NCBI GenBank assembly: GCA_030833685.1
Contig: JAURGS010000101.1
Coordinates: 1 to 8,781 of the forward strand
Length of the DNA stretch: 8,781 nt
Reading direction: 5' to 3'
Origin: Rhodoferax sp.
GTDB taxonomy: Bacteria > Pseudomonadota > Gammaproteobacteria > Burkholderiales > Burkholderiaceae_C
Shown in pieces: positions 6,076 through 8,781 of the stretch (position 1 is its first letter; every line of letters starts with the position of its first letter). Made by a program: the position numbers and the translations under genes. The notes under the pieces are model-generated. The model made no database searches and was not told the DNA's origin. It saw only the letters and a list, made by a program, of their open reading frames with translations.

Positions 6076-6435
6076 ATGAACATCGAACAATATCTCCCAA
6101 TCCTGCTCTTCATCCTGGTAGGTGTGTTGGTGGGTGTGGCGCCCCAGATCATTGGCTACATCCTTGGACCGAATCGTCCTGATCCTGCCAAAAACTCCCC
6201 CTATGAATGCGGTTTCGAGGCCTTTGGCGACGCGCGAATGAAATTCGATGTGCGTTACTACCTCATTGCTATTTTGTTTATTTTGTTTGACCTGGAAACT
6301 GCCTTGCTCTTCCCCTGGGCTGTGACACTCAAGGAATTGGGTCTTTACGGCTTTTTGATGGGTCTTGAGATCGTTTTGATTCTGACCATCGGTTTTGTCT
6401 ACATGTGGATCAAGGGCGCCCTGGAATGGGAGTGA
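6076..6435 (+). CDS. nuoA: NADH-quinone oxidoreductase subunit A
   Basis: This encodes 119 residues, typical of the family. NuoA is an inner-membrane subunit at the junction of the membrane and peripheral arms of complex I, close to the quinone site. Three membrane segments are evident: about residues 7-30, 60-82 and 88-112. The loop after the first has the conserved PYECGFE with C45, the cysteine exposed or hidden between active states in the mitochondrial homologue ND3. The second helix carries FDLE (D72, E74), matching conserved acidic residues of the family. The ATG at 6076 gives the family N-terminus, but only a weak purine stretch (AGAAGACAAG, 6061-6070) precedes it. The gene starts 59 bases after the tRNA CCA end with no terminator between them. 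It ends four bases before nuoB. Confidence 0.97.
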   Translation: MNIEQYLPILLFILVGVLVGVAPQIIGYILGPNRPDPAKNSPYECGFEAFGDARMKFDVRYYLIAILFILFDLETALLFPWAVTLKELGLYGFLMGLEIVLILTIGFVYMWIKGALEWE

Positions 6436-6439
6436 TTCG

Positions 6440-6919
6440 ATGATTGAAGGGGTTTTCAAGGAAGGCTTTGTCACCACCAGCGTCGATGCGGTGATGAACT
6501 GGGCCAAGACGGGCTCAGTGTGGCCCATGACATTTGGTCTTGCCTGCTGTGCAGTCGAGATGATGCATGCTGCTGCCGCACGTTATGACCTCGCGCGTTT
6601 TGGCGCTGAGGTGTTTCGCCCAAGTCCACGGCAGTCGGACCTGATCATCGTGGCGGGCACCCTGACCAACAAAATGGCGCCTGCGTTTCGCAAGGTTTAC
6701 GACCAGATGGCCGAGCCGCGTTGGGTGATCAGCATGGGTTCGTGCGCCAATGGCGGCGGCTACTACCACTACAGCTACTCGGTGGTACGTGGGTGCGACC
6801 GTATCGTGCCGGTGGATATTTATGTTCCGGGCTGCCCACCGACGGCAGAGGCGCTGATTTACGGCATTTTGCAATTGCAGCAAAAAATCCGCCGAACGCA
6901 AACGATTGCGCGTGTTTGA
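6440..6919 (+). CDS. nuoB: NADH-quinone oxidoreductase subunit B
   Basis: This encodes 159 residues. NuoB is the peripheral-arm subunit that binds iron-sulfur cluster N2, the last carrier before quinone. All four ligands are present: the adjacent cysteines C36 and C37 in LACCAVEMM, C102 in SMGSCANGG, and C132 in VPGCPPT. The PRQSD segment and NKMAP are also conserved in the family. The ATG at 6440 is preceded by GGGAG at 6428-6432, which lies inside the end of nuoA, with a seven-base spacing. An upstream in-frame extension from about 6395 runs through nuoA and is not supported. The gene ends with TGA at 6917-6919, and the ribosome binding site of nuoC overlaps that stop. Confidence 0.98.
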   Translation: MIEGVFKEGFVTTSVDAVMNWAKTGSVWPMTFGLACCAVEMMHAAAARYDLARFGAEVFRPSPRQSDLIIVAGTLTNKMAPAFRKVYDQMAEPRWVISMGSCANGGGYYHYSYSVVRGCDRIVPVDIYVPGCPPTAEALIYGILQLQQKIRRTQTIARV

Positions 6920-6929
6920 GGAAAGTGGC

Positions 6930-7547
6930 ATGACCCAATTTGCTGTCTCTCCTGAAGAAACGCTGCACGCCGTGTCCACTGTACTGGGCGACATGGTCCG
7001 ACACATTGGCGTGAACCTGGGCGAGGTTACCGCTACTGTGAGCCATCAGCATTACCTGGAGGCCGCGCGCCTGCTCAGGGACGATCCGAGTTGCCAGTTT
7101 GAGCAGCTCATGGATTTGTGTGGTGTTGATTACTCGGGTTACTTGTCAGCCTCGCCTGAGGGTCTTCGGTTTGGCGTGGTGCTCCATTTGCTGTCCGTAA
7201 CCCGTAATCAGCGTTTGCGACTGAAGGTATTTGCGCCGGATGACGAGTTGCCGCTTTTGCCCAGCCTGATTGGTGTTTGGAGCTCGGCCAACTGGTTTGA
7301 GCGCGAAGCCTTTGATTTGTTTGGCATTGTGTTCGATGGCCATGATGACCTGCGACGTATCCTGACTGATTACGGCTTTATCGGACACCCTTTCCGAAAA
7401 GACTTCCCCTTGTCCGGGCATGTGGAGATGCGTTACGACACCGAACAACGCCGCGTCGTCTACCAGCCCGTGACCATTGAGCCCCGTGAAATCACCCCGC
7501 GGGTGGTGCGTGAAGACAACTATGGGGGGCTGCGTAACGCAGGTTGA
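6930..7547 (+). CDS. nuoC: NADH-quinone oxidoreductase subunit C
   Basis: This encodes 205 residues. NuoC (the 30-kDa subunit) is a structural part of the peripheral arm that contacts NuoB, NuoD and NuoI and holds no cofactor. The diagnostic signature is visible: ERE at residues 124-126 within NWFEREAFDLFGI, then DDLRRILTDYGF and GHPFRKDFPLSG, followed by the C-terminal tail ending EDNYGG. The ATG at 6930 is preceded by GAGGAA at 6918-6923 with a six-base spacing; an in-frame TTG at 6906 would lie inside nuoB and lacks support. It is separate from nuoD, unlike the fused NuoCD of enterobacteria. The stop is at 7545-7547, three bases before nuoD. Confidence 0.97.
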   Translation: MTQFAVSPEETLHAVSTVLGDMVRHIGVNLGEVTATVSHQHYLEAARLLRDDPSCQFEQLMDLCGVDYSGYLSASPEGLRFGVVLHLLSVTRNQRLRLKVFAPDDELPLLPSLIGVWSSANWFEREAFDLFGIVFDGHDDLRRILTDYGFIGHPFRKDFPLSGHVEMRYDTEQRRVVYQPVTIEPREITPRVVREDNYGGLRNAG

Positions 7548-7550
7548 CCC

Positions 7551-8781
7551 ATGGCAGAAATCAAGAACTACACCCTGAACTTTGGGCCACAGCATCCGGC
7601 TGCGCACGGCGTCTTGCGCCTGGTGCTCGAGCTAGATGGCGAGGTGATTCAGCGCGCTGATCCCCATATTGGGCTTTTGCACCGGGCCACTGAGAAGCTG
7701 GCCGAGAGCAAGACTTACCTGCAGAGCCTTCCCTACATGGACCGGCTGGATTACATGTCGATGATGTGTAACGAGCAAGCGTATTGCCTGACGCTGGAAA
7801 AAATGCTGGATTTGGATGTGCCGCTGCGGGCTCAGTACATCCGGGTCATGTTCGCGGAGATCACCCGATTGCTCAACCACTTGCTGTGGGTTGGAGCGCA
7901 TGCGATTGACTGCGGTGCGATGACGGTGATGCTTTACGCCTTCCGGGAACGCGAAGACCTGATGGATATGTATGAGGCCGTCTCGGGTGCGCGAATGCAC
8001 GCTGCTTACGTGCGACCTGGTGGGGTCTACCGTGATCTGCCTGAGACAATGCCGCAGCACCAGAGCAGCAAGGTTCGCAGCATCAAGTCGACAGCTCGCC
8101 TCAACGAGAACCGCCAGGGTAGTTTGCTTGACTTCATTGAAGATTTCACCAAGCGCTTCCCGACTCACCTCGATGAGTACCACACGCTGTTGACTGACAA
8201 CCGCATTTGGAAGCAGCGCACTGTGGGCATTGGCGTGGTCACGCCTGAGCGGGCCTTGAATTTGGGCTTTTCAGGCCCGATGCTGCGTGGCTCGGGTATT
8301 GCCTGGGACTTGCGCAAGACCCAGCCTTATGAAGTTTATGACCGGCTCGACTTTGATGTGCCGGTGGGCAAGACTGGCGATACCTACGACCGCTATCTGG
8401 TTCGTATGGAAGAGATGCGCCAGTCCAATCGCCTTATCCAGCAATGCGTGCAATGGCTGCGCGACAACCCAGGCCCGGTCATCACCGACAACCGCAAAAT
8501 CGCGCCGCCAGATCGTGAATCGATGAAGTCCAACATGGAGGACTTGATCCATCACTTCAAGCTCTTCACCGAAGGTTTTTGTGTCCCCGAGGGCGAGGCC
8601 TATTGCGCCATTGAGCACCCCAAGGGCGAGTTCGGTGTTTATATCGTGAGCGATGGCGCTAACAAGCCGTACCGCATGAAGATCCGCCCGCCGGCGTTTG
8701 TGCACCTCGCGGCACTTGACGAGATGGGCAAGGGCCACATGATTGCGGATGCGGTGGCCATCATCGGCACGATGGACATTG
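7551..8781 (+). CDS. nuoD: NADH-quinone oxidoreductase subunit D (3' end cut by window edge)
   Basis: The frame is open from the ATG at 7551 to the last base, giving 410 complete codons. The family is about 417 residues in betaproteobacteria, so only a few C-terminal residues are missing. NuoD (the 49-kDa subunit, related to the large subunit of NiFe hydrogenases) forms most of the quinone cavity. NFGPQHPAAHG gives H15 and H19, and LDYMSMM gives Y68; these match quinone-pocket histidines and the tyrosine studied in homologues. GLLHRATEKL, the FAEITRLLNHLL helix, GSGIAWDLRK, GDTYDRY and the RPPAF segment are all present. No hydrogenase nickel-ligand cysteine pattern is seen. AGG at 7541-7543 is a modest ribosome binding site, and the three-base gap to nuoC implies coupled translation. 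No frameshift was seen when the full stretch was translated. Confidence 0.97.
   Translation, partial: MAEIKNYTLNFGPQHPAAHGVLRLVLELDGEVIQRADPHIGLLHRATEKLAESKTYLQSLPYMDRLDYMSMMCNEQAYCLTLEKMLDLDVPLRAQYIRVMFAEITRLLNHLLWVGAHAIDCGAMTVMLYAFREREDLMDMYEAVSGARMHAAYVRPGGVYRDLPETMPQHQSSKVRSIKSTARLNENRQGSLLDFIEDFTKRFPTHLDEYHTLLTDNRIWKQRTVGIGVVTPERALNLGFSGPMLRGSGIAWDLRKTQPYEVYDRLDFDVPVGKTGDTYDRYLVRMEEMRQSNRLIQQCVQWLRDNPGPVITDNRKIAPPDRESMKSNMEDLIHHFKLFTEGFCVPEGEAYCAIEHPKGEFGVYIVSDGANKPYRMKIRPPAFVHLAALDEMGKGHMIADAVAIIGTMDI

Noticed and set aside
1..8781. Mobile elements, CRISPR arrays, phage genes or a new defence or biosynthetic system
   Set aside because: No transposase, integrase, direct-repeat array or unfamiliar gene cluster was seen. 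Every substantial reading frame in the coding direction belongs to a known housekeeping family.

Overview
The window is a gene-dense stretch of bacterial housekeeping chromosome with every recognised gene on the + strand. The protein sequences (S15, PNPase, SecG with a Gly/Ser-rich loop and Pro/Ala tail, NuoA-D with separate NuoC and NuoD) and the moderately high GC content point to a betaproteobacterium. Burkholderiales is most likely, probably near Comamonadaceae. That placement comes from family resemblance alone and was not tested by a search.

Layout. Positions 1-870 hold the 3' part of a periplasmic substrate-binding protein of the branched-chain amino-acid ABC type. After a promoter-bearing gap comes rpsO (ribosomal protein S15), followed by a good intrinsic terminator. 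A 218-base spacer then carries two strong hairpins and leads into pnp (polynucleotide phosphorylase). Downstream of pnp, and probably co-transcribed with it, are a PIG3-type NAD(P)H quinone oxidoreductase, tpiA (triosephosphate isomerase, overlapping the previous gene by 11 bases) and secG (SecYEG translocon subunit). A second promoter-like region and a folded leader precede tRNA-Leu(GAG). No terminator is visible between the tRNA and nuoA, nuoB, nuoC and nuoD, the first genes of the respiratory complex I operon. nuoD runs off the right edge only a few codons short of its usual length.

How the genes work together. rpsO-pnp couples ribosome assembly with RNA decay, and its spacer looks like a site of post-transcriptional control, as in Escherichia coli. 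tpiA and secG are unrelated in function but ride in the same transcript. The nuoA-D genes are tightly spaced (gaps of 4, 10 and 3 bases), as expected for subunits of one complex. The tRNA gene at the head of the nuo transcript means that tRNA 3'-end processing probably creates the 5' end of the nuo mRNA.

I found no mobile element, CRISPR array, phage gene or undescribed multi-gene system. The more interesting signals are RNA structures in the three intergenic regions and the gene order around tRNA-Leu(GAG).
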